The notes under the pieces: model-generated | Told to the model about the DNA's origin: nothing | Databases searched by the model: none | Seen by the model: only the letters and a program-made list of their open reading frames with translations | Assembly (NCBI RefSeq): GCF_958450345.1 | Contig: NC_088780.1 | Location: 133,252,226-133,316,225, forward strand | Direction: 5' to 3' | From: Calliphora vicina | Lineage: Eukaryota; Arthropoda; Insecta; Diptera; Calliphoridae | DNA length: 64,000 nt | Part shown: positions 48,575-59,848 of the stretch, in pieces | How the letters are laid out: the number at the start of each line of letters is the position of its first letter | How positions within the stretch are numbered: the stretch's first letter is position 1 | Translations under genes and position numbers: made by a program

Positions 48575-51500
48575 TCACGCTTGATTTTCATTATCTGTAT
48601 TGTCGTTATTCTCAGTATTCAATGACGTCGTTCTCTCTATATAACTTACATCCAATACGCAAAACTTGGCCCGGCACATGGGACACGTACATTTCTGTTC
48701 CAGCCACACCTCACGTTCGTGTTCATTTTGTCGGGCGGCAAACCATCGGGCCAAACACTCTACACACCACATGGGCCGGCAATAGCAATTTGTACAGCAC
48801 AGATCGGTAGCCAAAGGTCTGCCCTCACGATCTATGTCCTCACATTGTTTGTGTATCTTTATATTTGGTTCGGCTATCATGCAGGCAAAACACCTGTCGG
48901 TTATGCGATCAGCCTTGTAGATGGGATTAAGACTGACCTGCTGTTTAAACACATCTATGAAACGATCGATGACATTGCGATGGAATTGTATGTTGGAGGG
49001 TATTAAAATTGGTCGTGTTATACGCTCCTCAAGATTGCGAAATTCTAAGGCATTTATGCGTATGTGAAAGTCGGCTACACCAGCTCGATTTGTTTTAACT
49101 ACAATGCTAACCATTTGTAGGGTATCGTTATTGTCCTGTGAGACGGTGTAGGTTTCGGTCTGAAATTAGAAAACATACAAATATTAATAAATTAATAAAG
49201 ACTTTTTTTATACTAATCTCCACCAAAAAGATGGGGAGTATATTGATTTTGTTATTCCGTTCTATATGTTATTATAGAAATATTGGTCGTAGACCCACAA
49301 AACTATTATTTTTCAGAACCGAATCTATCTCCAACAAACCGAAAGTTTTAAATTGTAATCGATGGATAAATTTTAGGATTTACATTTTCTTAAAGAAATC
49401 AAATCATTTTTGAAGTTTACTCACTTTTCAGGCTCTCTGTATATATATAATTGGGATCGTTATATTATTCTAAGACGATCTAGCTAAGGTCATCTGTCTG
49501 TTGATAGCACGATAGTGTCTAGAGGGAAGGAACTATGGTATCAAATATTCCCAAAATATTTTCTGTTGATCAGATATATTTGACATTGAAAATGAGAAAA
49601 ATCGGGAAATAGAAAACCTTCCGGAAACTATATTCCGTAATTTCAGTTTTCAAAAACATGACTTTTTACCACTTTTAAATAAATTTGTTTGTATAAAAAT
49701 ATAATTAAGTAGAAATTTATGACCGATTATTGATAATAAAAATAAATAAAGTTTATCAAAACATTGGCAAAACAATGAAAACTATAAACTTCTGCAGCAA
49801 ATGTTTCACAGTGTGGACCGGGACATACATTTAAAAACATTAAGACATTTTCCGGAATTTGAATGGTGTTGGAAAACATCATAATCATCTGGTCGTGACA
49901 GTTGGATGAAGGAACAGTTAAGAACTTTCTTTTTAAAAAAATCTCTGATGTTTCTTTTTATGAAATGATACATTTTGTGTACACATTTCATATTACATTA
50001 ATTGAGGAGCCACAGAACAAAATATATTTTTTTGAACATTAAAAAATTTTGGGAAATTGATTTTTTCTAGAAGATTTCAACCCAAATATTAGGTCTGTTC
50101 ATTTACTTTCCCAGTAAATACTTGCAACGAGAGAATAAAATCAAAATTTACAAAATTACCCTCTTAAATTCTCAAAAATAGTAAAAAGTAAATGAACGCT
50201 TTTCCAGTAACAATTGTTTTATATACACAATTTTTTTATTTTATTCCTTTTAAAATGTATAAATACTCACATTTTCTTCAATTTTATTGATAATTCTTTT
50301 TTTTAAATTTTTTCAACACAAAAATAAAATTGTAAATAAATAAACAATAACAGAAAACATATGAAATATAAGCTGCTAACTATTACGAGTTCAAAATAGA
50401 ACTTATAATAGTTTGCAACGAGAGAACACTCTCTAAAATTTATACGCTCTTGATTTTTTCTCTAGTTGCAGATTTTTTGAGTAAAAGAACGCTTTTCCAG
50501 TAACAATTGTTACTAACTAGTAACCACTTTTAGTTATTGAACAGAGCTATTATAAAAATACCAAAAAATATACATATTTGTAAAAAAATTCGAAAAATTT
50601 TCAATTTACATCTGATTGATTAAGATCCATATATATTTTTTTAGAAAAAAAAGATTATGTTCTATTTTGCACATCTTATCAACAATAGGTTCATTTACTT
50701 CCAAAAAAATCCACTTCTCTGCCTTTCACTGCCACTTGATATAAATTGTTCCCGATGAAAATAGATAAAATATTGCAAATATTTTTTCAATATAGTTCTT
50801 ATTTTGTTAACATTTTGAAATAACTAAAAGCCAGATGGGGTTTTAAATAAGTCCTAAAACACTAATAGCTCATTTTCTTTGGCCAGGTCAAAATTTTTGT
50901 TGCTATTTCATTCCGCATACTTTATAAGCAAAAAACCACAACTTCCACGATTTTTGTATTATTTTTGATCTATATATCGAGATTATAGTCATTTAAAAGG
51001 CCTTTCCTAATAACGTATATAACACAAATAGAAATTCTGGCCGACATAGGTAAAAATCGGAACATTTTTTTACGACATTTTCATTTTCACCAACATTTTT
51101 TTAATCCAAAAAATTCTTTCTCAAATTTTGTTCAAGCTAAATTTTTTAACAAAAATTGATTTTTAATCTTTGGTGGTTTTCTTAATATAAGTAAATAAAA
51201 CTACATATGTACACATCTGCTCAAAATAATAGATACACCTAATTGGAAAAAATTTAAATGGCGGTAACATTGAAAATTTCCTCGCAAGCGTTAAGAATAC
51301 ATCATATTATTAAAATTTCTATCTGGCAATGTCATGTCAGTCAAAAATCTGGCAACTATTTGCTTTCATGTTGATTTTTAAAAACGAATTTATTTGAATT
51401 ACAAAAAATTATTTGCTCATAAAAATAGATACACATCAGTAATTTGTAATTTGTTTATATACAATTTTTTTTTTGTGCAATTTTTTGTTCCTATTTACGT

Positions 51501-54500
51501 GAAACAGTAAGTATAATTTAAATTTTAGCAACAATTTTATAAAAAATAGGACTCTTTTGAAGAAAATGGGACGAAATCATCATTGTACCGAAGATGAGAA
51601 AAAAATTGTTCAAACGATGAGAAATCAAGGAAAATCATTACGGGAAATAGCAAAGAGCATAGGAAGATCTTTACATTTTGTCCAAAATGCTTTATCTAAA
51701 AAACAAAAAAGAGCAACTCGCGGTAGACCAAAGAAAACCAGTCCAGAAACAGATAGGCGGATCGTCCTTATGGTTAAAAAAGACCCTTTCATATCATCGA
51801 AAGCTATTTCTGCGGAGCTATGTAACGAAATCAGTCCACAAACAGTTCGTCGTCGTCTTTTACAAGCTAAATTGCAGGGAAGAATTGCCAGAAAAGTGCC
51901 ATTAATGCGCCAAAAAAATATCAAGACAAGATTAGAATTTGCTAAAGAGCACTTACAATGGTCCGGGTGTGAAGGCGAAAAAAATGGAGAAATATTTTAT
52001 GGAGCGACGAAACAAAAATAAATTTGTTTGGAAACGACTGCCAAAGAAATGTACGCCGACCAAAAGGAAAAGAATTCCACGTTAAATTTACAAAAAAGAC
52101 GGTAAAACATGGCGGGGGAAACATAATGGTTTGGGGTTGCTTTTCATGGAATGGTGTTGGTCCGATATTCCGAATAGAAGATACCATGAATGCTAGTGGG
52201 TATAGAGACATATTGGAAAACGTAATGCTTCCATATGCATCGGAAAATATGCCATTAATATGGACATTCCAGCAGGACAACGACCCAAAACATAGTTCAA
52301 GATTAGTTAAAAACTGGTTCTTGGAGAATAACGTACCTGTTTTAAGCTGGCCCAGCCAATCCCCTGATTTAAACCCAATAGAAAACTTGTGGAGTGAATT
52401 AAAGATAAGGCTTTCGAAGGAAGTTTTCAAAAATAAAGACGATTTATGGGAGAAAACGCAAAAATATGGTACGAGATTCCATTGGAGAAGTGTCAGAACT
52501 TGATATCCAGTATGCCCAGAAGAGTGGAGAAAGTTTTACAAAACAAAGGTGGATATACTGGATACTAGCTTTACTTTAATAATAAACTAATTTTTTTAAG
52601 ATAAAATTTATTAGCTTTTGTTTAATAAGAATTTTTAAAAATGTATCTATTATTATGAGCACCAAATTTTTCGAAATTTAAGAAATTTAATTTACTTTAT
52701 AATATTTATTATTAATTATGAAATATTTTGTTTTTGTTTTTTACTCTCCTTTTAACTATAAATAAAAATCGACTGAATTTTTTTTTATAATTTTACAATA
52801 TACCATTATTTTTTTTCGTTTTTAAAAAATAAATTTTGGTGTATCTATTATTTTGAGCAGATGTGTACATTAGAGTTAATTTCAAAAATTTGATTTGCGG
52901 GTAGCATAATTTTTCTGAAGGTTTTTGCGTAAATAGAAATAATGGAGATCTTTGTTTTTTTTTTTGGAAAATTTTCACTCCTTGTGGTGGTTCAACGCAC
53001 CTAAAGACGCGGATTTTGAGCACATTTTTCTGTAGAGCAAAAATGGTTGAATATATTGCAAATATGATTTCATTAGTCGATTCTGCATCAAAAATTAATA
53101 CAATTGATGACTTTTGTAGCCTTAAAAATAGTTCCAAAAAACCACAACAGGGGGCGCAAATCTCATAAAAAAAATTTAGTTTTTTTAAACATGCACAATG
53201 AAAAGGCATTTTATTTTAAGCTTAGCAAAACGGCACCAATATTTCATTTCTATCACTAACCATTACAAATTTATGAGGCTTCAAAGTTATTTATTTAACA
53301 AGAAAATAATAATTGGTAAAAAAAAGTTTAGAATTAGTTTGCCTTAACAAAACATTTTTAAAGCCACATACCTTTTTAACGGGTTGTGATTAGGTTTTGG
53401 GGTTTCCCGGATAATTTTATTTCCCGGGAAACTGGAATGAAAAATTTCATTTCCCGGGAATCCCGGGAATGTTTTTTCAAATAAAAAAGTAATTGTGTCA
53501 TATTATTAAAAAAAGAGAAACAATACATTACAATTCAATTGTACTCACATAAAACCAAAAAAAGTTTGTTAAAATATTTGGAGATCAATTGTTACTATAA
53601 AATTAAATATTAGCGGTATTTGTGGTGTAATGAGTAAAAGAGCAATTAAGTGTCACAAAATTTTATAAATTGTGAACGTACCTTTATAATTCGATGTCGA
53701 TTAATATGTTAATGGGATTTGTAATTCACTTTTTAGATTATTTCTTTTGATTTTTCTGTTACATTTTCTATTTTATTTTATACAAAATATACATACGTAT
53801 TTTAAAATAAAATTAAATTTATTTCTCAAATGTAATAAAACTATTTTTTTTTTAAATTTATTTTTCAAAATAATTAATGCATTCAATAAGTTATTCGACG
53901 AGAAAACTCTTTCGTTTTAATCCGGTGTTGGGTTTATAGTTAGTAAAGCATTATAAAGACAATCAACATTTTTTCACCGATTGCTACTTGCTTCAAATAA
54001 ATCTAATTCCCGCTTAAAACTTTTAGCATTTGATTTTAAATGTTTAGGATTTCAATATTAATTGAATATTCTAATTGGTTTTTAAAATTTTGCACCATTT
54101 GTATTTCGGAAACCTCATCATCATCGCTTTGAACAGATGAGGGAACATTGTGGTCAAATAGGCGTTCATACATTTTCTGTCCATAAATTTTTAACATTGT
54201 GTTTTTATATTTTAATTTATCTTATAATGTTGAAGTTTTTACGTTTAATTTAATTGTATGAACCATTTTTTGAGAAATCATAACAGCTGTTCTTAAAGAG
54301 TGTTCATTATATCATCAGAAAAATGGTTTCATTTCGGCTTAATGCTTCTACTGTATCCTTAATAAGGTTTAAACCCTCCACTATTGTTTGGAACAAGCCA
54401 TTCATCAAACAGAGAAGTAATATTTAAATATATTAAAGTATTTTTAATTAATTTTAAATTTCCCGTTTTTCCCGGGAATTCCCGACAATAATTTTACGGG

Positions 54501-55908
54501 AAATCCCGGGATTTCCCGGGCGGGAATGTTTCACTATTTTTTTGACATTTATGTATCATAGTGGAGAAATTTTTATTCTTACGATTTTCAACAGAAATTG
54601 TTCTTTTATAATTTTAAGGTTCTTTTATAATTTAAGGTGTTTTAGACCACAACTCTGTTTTATTTCTGATCAATATATACAGTAGCCCAATAAAGCCTAC
54701 ATACAGGAATTCAAATTCAATTTCTTTCGTTGAAAGCTGTGTTTGTAAGTTAAAAGTAATGAAATATATTTGTTAAAAAAATAAATTTACACTTAAAAAA
54801 ATTAAAACAACATAACTTAAGTCGGGTTTAGCAACATTTCCTATTACGTCCGACATTTCACCGTTATTAGAATTTTTGATTCTGAGTCAAATAACGAATT
54901 TTTTTTTTGTTTTTTTGGGCTTTAATGTTCAAAATATTATGAAACTTAATAGCCCCAAAGTAGGCGTGACCAAGAATAAATTTTTTCGTTATTGTACTCA
55001 GAATCCAGAACTCTTATAACGGTAAACTTTTGGGCGTTATTTGATTAAAAAAAAACCGTAACATAATAATTATTCCTGTATGTAGACTTTCTTGGGCTAC
55101 TGTATATATATTTTTGTGGGTCTGCGGTGAATGTTTCAATGCTTTACAAATGGAATGACATAATGGTTAAGAAATTGTATGGTTTATTAACCTACCTTGG
55201 CCACAGTGAGAGCGGTATCACTTTGATGAGCAAAATGTACGTTATACAGCGACGTTTTAATAATCCAATTTTCGGTGGCAATTACTGTTGATATGGAATT
55301 CAGTTTTTTCTTGTAAATATCCTGTCTGAAACAGGCAAAATAAATAAAATTAAAAATAATTCTTATACATTAATCTCAAACCCAAAGCAGCGCAGCGCTT
55401 ACCTTCTAAATTCATTGCCAATATCAGAGATTACATTTGTGGTACTATTCGGCACATTTGAAAATTTCAACAGCGTCTGTGTTATGGGATGACGCTTCCA
55501 ATTCTGTTGATACCAGTTTAATATCAAAGCTGGCACAGCCAAGACGGCCATTAAACTAAAACGTTGAGCCACTTTCCAGGTGAGTGTTTTAAAAGCCACC
55601 GCCTCCTGGGGCATAGGGAAGTCAGGATCTAGCTCAGATTCTTCTTCAATGTCATCGTATTCCGTAAAAACGGAAAACTTGAAACGATGTATGAGAAAGT
55701 AGATGGCCGGTAGACAGCTGTGTATGAAGAGATTCAGTGAAGTGCGTTTCTGGTGGTAACGAACAAAATTTAGATACTCCTCACCCAGCCAACGGGAGAA
55801 TAGTTGTTCAATGGTTAGACCGAGACGTTGAAACTCCTCCGGTGGATAGATGATGCACATGCATAGGAGCAGATAAAATAGATTAAACAATAGTTCGGAT
55901 TCGTCCAT
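48575..55908 (-). CDS. TMEM129: TMEM129-type ER E3 ubiquitin-protein ligase, three exons
   Basis: CDS is complement(join(48575..49159, 55196..55325, 55403..55908)), 1221 bases, 406 residues plus stop. Exon 1 (506 bp) ends AGAAG before GTAAGC; exon 2 (130 bp) lies between TTTCAG and GTAGGT; exon 3 follows TTTCAG. The phases agree (2 nt + 1 nt, then phase 0). The N-terminus has a membrane segment at about residues 6-22 (LFNLFYLLLCMCIIYPP). A second is at about 57-77 and a third at about 117-133, matching the three-pass topology of the family. The C-terminus carries the atypical RING: CFACM, then CCTNCYCRPMWCVECLARWF and CTCPMCRAKFCVLD. Known: vertebrate TMEM129 is an ER-resident E3 acting in ER-associated degradation with Derlin-1/p97; a similar role here is inferred. 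Human TMEM129 is slightly shorter. Intron 1 is 77 bp; intron 2 is about 6 kb and filled with transposons. No frameshift is seen. Confidence 0.93.
49740..49870. repeat. Scrap of the 57170-type Tc1 element
   Basis: GGCAAAACAATGAAAAC followed by TATAAACTTCTGCAGCAAAT matches the inner direct repeat of the Tc1-like element near 57361-57400. The rest is not alignable by eye. Confidence 0.45.
49990..51205. other. AT-rich intronic DNA
   Basis: The word AGTAAATGAACGCTTTTCCA (near 50188) and a variant near 50480 (GCTTTTCCAGTAACAATTGT) occur twice, about 300 bp apart, which hints at an old duplication. Nothing else is recognised. Confidence 0.35.
51212..52865 (+). mobile_element. Complete-length Tc1-like element (IR/DR type) in TMEM129 intron
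   Basis: The outer ends CACATCTGCTCAAAATAATA... and its inverse are identical over about 28 bp and flanked by TA (51210-51211, 52866-52867). Inner direct repeats lie about 200 bp inside each end (GCTCATAAAAATAGATACAC near 51414; GTATCTATTATTATGAGCAC near 52643). The length of 1654 bp is that of a full Tc1-like element. It is in the antisense orientation to TMEM129. Confidence 0.93.
51557..52568 (+). pseudogene. Tc1-like DD34E transposase, two frameshifts
   Basis: The N-terminal frame (51557-52021) has the paired HTH: MGRNHHCTEDEKKIVQTMRN, SLREIAKSIGRSLHFVQNAL, and a GRPKK hook. A frameshift near 51980 (an A-rich run) moves the reading to WSDETKINLFGNDC with the first catalytic Asp. HGGGNIMVWGCFSWNGVGPI, FQQDNDPKHSSRLV (second Asp) and SPDLNPIENLWSE (Glu) follow. 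The Asp-Glu spacing is exactly 34 residues. A second shift near 52460 restores IWYEIPLEKC through NKGGYTGY before TAG. Apart from the two shifts all catalytic residues are present, so decay is recent. Confidence 0.92.
52870..53390. other. AT-rich intronic DNA
   Basis: A minus-strand open frame (53209-52793) has no recognisable motif and overlaps the terminal repeat of the Tc1-like element, so it is judged spurious. Confidence 0.4.
53391..54536 (-). pseudogene. Decayed hAT element with CCCGGGAA-rich ends
   Basis: Clusters of TTTCCCGGGAA mark both ends (53400-53480; 54465-54530). On the minus strand a fossil frame reads KYKNTMLKIYGQKMYERLFD, then HNVPSSVQSDDDEVSEIQMV. Further on NNLLNALIILKNKF resembles the end of the hAT C-terminal dimerisation domain. 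Frameshifts and stops are frequent. No 8 bp duplication was found. The same CCCGGGAAATCCCGG ends occur in the short fragment at 61685-61795. Confidence 0.6.
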
Positions 55909-56529
55909 TGGTCGAAAAATCGTGAAGAATTTTTGCGTGAAAATTTAAGAACCGAAAACAAAAAAAATTTAATTAAAACCAAAATAAACCTTCTGCTGAA
56001 GGATAAATTATTTTACAAACACAAATTAAATGCGCTTTCTGTTATTGTGTGAGTGATTGTACAGAATTTTATTTATTTCTAGTGTATATTATAATATTAA
56101 TTTTATTATGTTTTTTATCAATAACAAAACTGTTTCACATTCGTTCCTCTTTCCTTTGTGTTTCTTCTATGTTTTTTTTTCATTCTCTTTTCACTTGAGA
56201 GGTCGTTCTATTTGTGATGTGTCAAACAAAGATAGACAATGAAGAGTTGCCAGCAAGAAAATACAAAAATATCAACTCTGTTTTTGTGCAAACTAAATTT
56301 GGCTGCACTTTTTTAGTGATGACAAAACGAACGTAATTTGTTCCAAAAAATTCCCATATTCTTTTTTTTAAAGTTCGCTTAAAGACCACGAACCCGACTT
56401 TCTGGGAAATCAGCGAGCGAGCGCTGTTGGTTGCGCTGCTTGCTCCAGCAGAATGGGGAAAAAGGGGGGTGAAAAGAAGATTATTATATTAAGGCACAGA
56501 CATATTACGGTTTCATGCCTGGCCGCGCA

Positions 56530-56845
56530 TATTCCTGAGTACAGGTTCCCTGTGATGAGATTTTTCTGCATCACACCAAATACAGAAGGAGCACTCACTC
56601 ACTACCTTAGCGCCATGGATATATTTGGCTTTGTTATCGATCGATTTGGCTTGTTAGCCTGGTTTCCCATTCGATCTCTTTCGCTTTCGGTTTATCGTAA
56701 TGGATCCATTTTTCATCTCAAATAATGATTCGGTGCAAAAATGGTTTTCTTTTATAGCGTTTAAGACATCATAAAAAATCGTATTTCAAGGTCTCTCGAC
56801 TTCAATTCGTATGGTATCCAAATTCCCTGCTTTTGGACGAGCGCT
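56530..56845 (-). pseudogene. Mariner transposase fragment, minus strand
   Basis: It is antisense-readable as the segment from WVPYEL-like to the DEKWIHYDN block, and closely similar to 19180-19350. The plus-strand words GTAATGGATCCATTTTTCAT and TTCAATTCGTATGGTATCCA are shared. It is truncated at both ends and broken. It meets an inverted fragment of the same family at about 56846. Confidence 0.8.
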
Positions 56846-57147
56846 ATAAAAAATAATTTTTGCACCGAGTCATTATTGGCGATGATAAATGGATGAATTA
56901 CGATAACCCAAAGCGTGAGAGATCATATGTGAAGCCCGGCCAATTATCTGTATTTGGTGGGAGCAAAAGTGTCCTATATATGATTCGTTTGAAGCGAGCA
57001 TTTACCGAAAAACTCCCAGAATATGCGGCCAGAATTAAGCCGTAAATATTCCATTATGATAACATGTTGCAATACCAGTTAAAAAGTATTTAGAATGAAG
57101 TGTTTGGAAGCTTTATAGTCCAGACCGTGCCCCGTCCGACTACTAAT
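56846..57147 (+). pseudogene. Mariner transposase fragment, plus strand
   Basis: The plus frame reads HRVIIGDDKWMNYDNPKRER (first catalytic Asp, DDKW), SYVKPGQL, MIRLKRAFTEKLPEYA, and later LYSPDRAPSDY, the YSPDLAPSDYH-type third-Asp block. The HDNARPH block is mutated (reading HYDNMLQYQ). A frameshift lies between. The fragment stops abruptly at the junction with repeat A. Confidence 0.82.
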
Positions 57148-57169
57148 CAAAGACCTTTGCAACGACGTA

Positions 57170-58401
57170 CAGTGGTTGACAAAACAATGGAAACTTTTCC
57201 AAATATTCCATATTTAAAATATTTTTTTAAAATACAAATTTTTTTTAGTATTTTACTTGTATAGTTTTATTTATATAAATTAACTGAAAAACAAACAACA
57301 TAATTAATTATATTCTGAAAAAAGGGAACAAAATTAAAAATATTCACTATTTCGCTACTGACAAAACAATGGCAACTTTTAAACTTCTGCAAGAAATAAG
57401 TGTAAAACGAAAATAATATTTAAAAGAACGATGTAAAAAGCATCCTGTTTACAGTTATTTTATTTTTAAATTCTGGTAATTTTTCACAATTTATTTTTCT
57501 AAGTTTTTCACATAATTGCTCTTTTTCAAAGTTAACGAAAATGGCTATCGTCCTGTGAAAAAAACACTCATTTCTAAAAAGAACCGTTCTGCTCGTCTAC
57601 AATTTGCCAGGGAGGCAGTGATGGGAGAACATTTGTAAGACGACCAAAGGGAAAAAGATTAGATCCAAAGTACACAAATAAGACTGTAAAGTTTGGCGGT
57701 GGCAATATTACGGTATGGGGATGTTTTTCAGGGCAAGGTATGGGCCCAATTCATATTATAAAATATGCTATGATAGGTATAGGATACAGAACCATATTAA
57801 ACGATGTTATGTATCCATACGCTGAGGAAAATATGCCCCTAGTTTGGAGATTCCAACACGACAACGACCCGAAACACACCTCTAGGGTTGTAACCGAGTG
57901 GTTACAATCCAACGAGGTAAGTGTTTTGAAGTGGCCTGCCCAATCGCAAGATCTCAATCCCATAGAAAATCTATGGGAAATTGTAGATCGTAAAATAAGG
58001 ACCCAAAATTACACCAGGAAGGAAGATTTATCGGAGGCGGTTATAAGGGAATGGCAAAATATTTCAAAGGAGACCATTGACTCTTTAATTGGTTCAATGC
58101 ATCGTCGATGTGTAGAAGTTATAAAAAATAAGGGATATACAACAAAATATTGAGTTATTGCAAAGTTTAGACCATATTTGTTAAAATAATACCTAAGTTT
58201 CCATTGTTTTGTCAATGCCGTAATAAAGAAATCTTTTAATTTTGTTTTCTCATTTTTAAAATTTAATTAATTTGTCCTTTGTTTTTTATGTTAATAAAAG
58301 TATAAAAATAAAATACTACAAAAATGTTAAAATTTTTTAAAAAATTATTTCAGATTTTAGGCCAATATTTGGAAAAGTTTCCATTGTTTTGTCAACCACT
58401 G
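57170..58401 (+). mobile_element. Tc1-like IR/DR element inserted in repeat A
   Basis: The ends CAGTGGTTGACAAAACAATG... and the inverse (...CATTGTTTTGTCAACCACTG) are flanked by TA. Four copies of a GACAAAACAATGG(A/C)AAC word lie at about 57178, 57358, 58199 (inverted) and 58378 (inverted), the IR/DR pattern. The empty site is present at about 37550-37560, confirming a clean TA insertion. The element is internally deleted (1232 bp). Confidence 0.93.
57541..58153 (+). pseudogene. Tc1-like DD34E transposase, internally deleted
   Basis: KKNRSARLQFAREAV (middle region) jumps, after loss of the segment with the first catalytic Asp, to TFVRRPKGKRLDPKY, VKFGGGNITVWGCFSG and an open C-terminal half. 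That half contains RFQHDNDPKHTSRVV and SQDLNPIENLWEIV (spacing 34). It ends NKGYTTKY. The HTH domains are gone. The C-terminal 137 codons are uninterrupted. Confidence 0.9.
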
Positions 58402-58869
58402 TATATAAGACCATAGTAAGTTGGACCTACAATGGGTCAAAATCAGAAAAATAAAAATTGAACCCGAATTTTTTTTTTCACCAAAAATTTTTTTTTTAAA
58501 TTAAAAAAAAAACACTCATGGTGAAGGGTATAAAAATTGAAATAACAAAAAAACATTTTAACAAAAAAATTAAAAAAATAAATTTTGTTTACCTAAAAAT
58601 ATTTAAAATTTTTATTTTGAAGTATAATTTGGTGAAGGGTATATAAGATTCGGCACAGCCGAATATAGATCTCTTACTTGTTTGTTAAAAAGTAGTTTTA
58701 TTTTAACATTTTGTTTACTCTATCTTTGTTTTCCACAACATCATTGCATATTTGACTCATGGAATCAGCCATTTTTTTTGCAAACGTTCTTGTCAATGGA
58801 AAACCACTCTTCCTGGATTTTTTCCCACAGGAAAAAACCCGGACTGAAACCATCCAGTTTGCTGTACAA

Positions 58870-58968
58870 GCAAGTGTGTACCCCTCTTCTTTTTTCTTGC
58901 CTTACTCTCCTATAAACTCAGACTTGCGGCAAAAAAACTTGCCCTGTGTAAAAGCAGACATAGTCCGG
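58870..58968 (-). repeat. Dispersed repeat shared with 21160-21260
   Basis: CTCTCCTATAAACTCAGACT and TTGCCCTGTGTAAAAGCAGA are the inverse of the 21160 copy. Confidence 0.6.
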
Positions 58969-59242
58969 GGCGCATATTTTGTTCTTTAACCAATATACTG
59001 GACCGATACCAGAAGAAGAGAAACACCTCCATATCATGATGAATCCACGGCCTTGTTTTACGGTATTCTTTAACAGCTTCAGAATAATAGATCAATTTAA
59101 GATCAGAGTAGCTGCAAACTATTATTGAAATTAAACATATAATGGCCAGTTGTTAAAAACCTTTTCCTCGATATTTCCTTTCTAATAGATATTGATAGAG
59201 TTATACTTACATTACCCAAAATGTTCCATATTTGTTTGATAT

Positions 59243-59844
59243 TGTTACGTTTTAACCTTTTCAAAACGCTGGTTTATTTCCTTTAAATAAACCGGATACT
59301 TTTGATTGCAAATAAAAGCCGTTTAGTAGTTTAAAAATTGTAACAACTCTTTATTTATTTAAAATGTACAACAACCACAGAATTAAATAGCCACTCAATG
59401 TTTTTTATACAGGTTTATAAATTCTCAGAATTACAGACACAATTTATAATGTACACGAATTTACTTGAAAAACACAACACACTTTAAGGCACTCAGATGA
59501 TGTTTATTCGAAAAGCGTCTCTGATAAACTCACTCACGACTGCAACCTCTGCCACTATTTATAACACTGCATTACCATATAGAAAGCTCTTTAACTGTCA
59601 AAGTTCGAATATTCTAGATCATACGCCATCTGTGGTGTACAATCTACAATGTTCTTTAACTGAATATTCGAATTCAAACAGCGTTGCCAACTTACGATCA
59701 ATGGTCAACTGAAAGCTTTTATTTAATAATGCCCACAGATATGTTACAGTTTGCTATTACAGCAATGTTATTTGAAAGCATTATGCTACTTTTAAATCAG
59801 CCCTTAAAATCGTCATATTTGAATTCAAGTACAATTTCGTAACA
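59243..59844 (-). mobile_element. Solo LTR (Ty3/gypsy-like)
   Basis: The LTR has TGTTACG/CGTAACA ends and ATAT on both sides (59239-59242, 59845-59848), a 4 bp duplication usual for gypsy-group elements. On the minus strand a TATAAATA box (59556-59563) is followed by GTGGCAGAGGTTGCAGTCGT and later GCTTTTCGAATAAACATC, as in insect LTRs (TATA, start, AATAAA). There is no primer-binding site, polypurine tract or internal region, so this is a recombination product. Confidence 0.85.
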
Positions 59845-59848
59845 ATAT

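Larger units (their letters stand above)
49160..55195 (-). other. Large TMEM129 intron 2
   Basis: The intron runs from donor GTAGGT (minus strand, first base 55195) to acceptor TTTCAG ending at 49160, and is about 6.0 kb long. It contains pieces of dispersed repeats (about 49210-49640), a Tc1 scrap near 49765-49805, a structurally complete Tc1-like element (51212-52865) and a decayed hAT (53391-54536). Between these I see only AT-rich DNA. Its size contrasts with the 77 bp intron 1, so transposon insertion accounts for at least 2.8 kb of it. Confidence 0.85.
57148..58684 (+). repeat. Dispersed repeat A split by a Tc1-like insertion
   Basis: About 20 bp (AAAGACCTTTGCAACGACG) before 57168 and 58404-58684 after the insertion are contiguous in the uninterrupted copy at 37.54 kb. 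It ends GGCACAGCCGAATATAGATC-TCTTACTTG. The left half is truncated by the mariner fragment. Confidence 0.85.

Noticed and set aside
51625..52430. Minus-strand frames of 99 and 162 residues in the Tc1-like element
   Set aside because: They are antisense shadows of the transposase coding strand.
52793..53209. 138-residue minus-strand open frame in the TMEM129 intron
   Set aside because: It overlaps the Tc1 terminal repeat, has no motif and shows AT-driven composition.
58682..58989. Two overlapping 76-77 residue plus frames
   Set aside because: Both are readings through a dispersed repeat also present at 21160-21260; no domain or splice support.
59497..59712. 71-residue plus-strand open frame
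   Set aside because: It lies wholly within the solo LTR, antisense to its TATA box and poly(A) signal.
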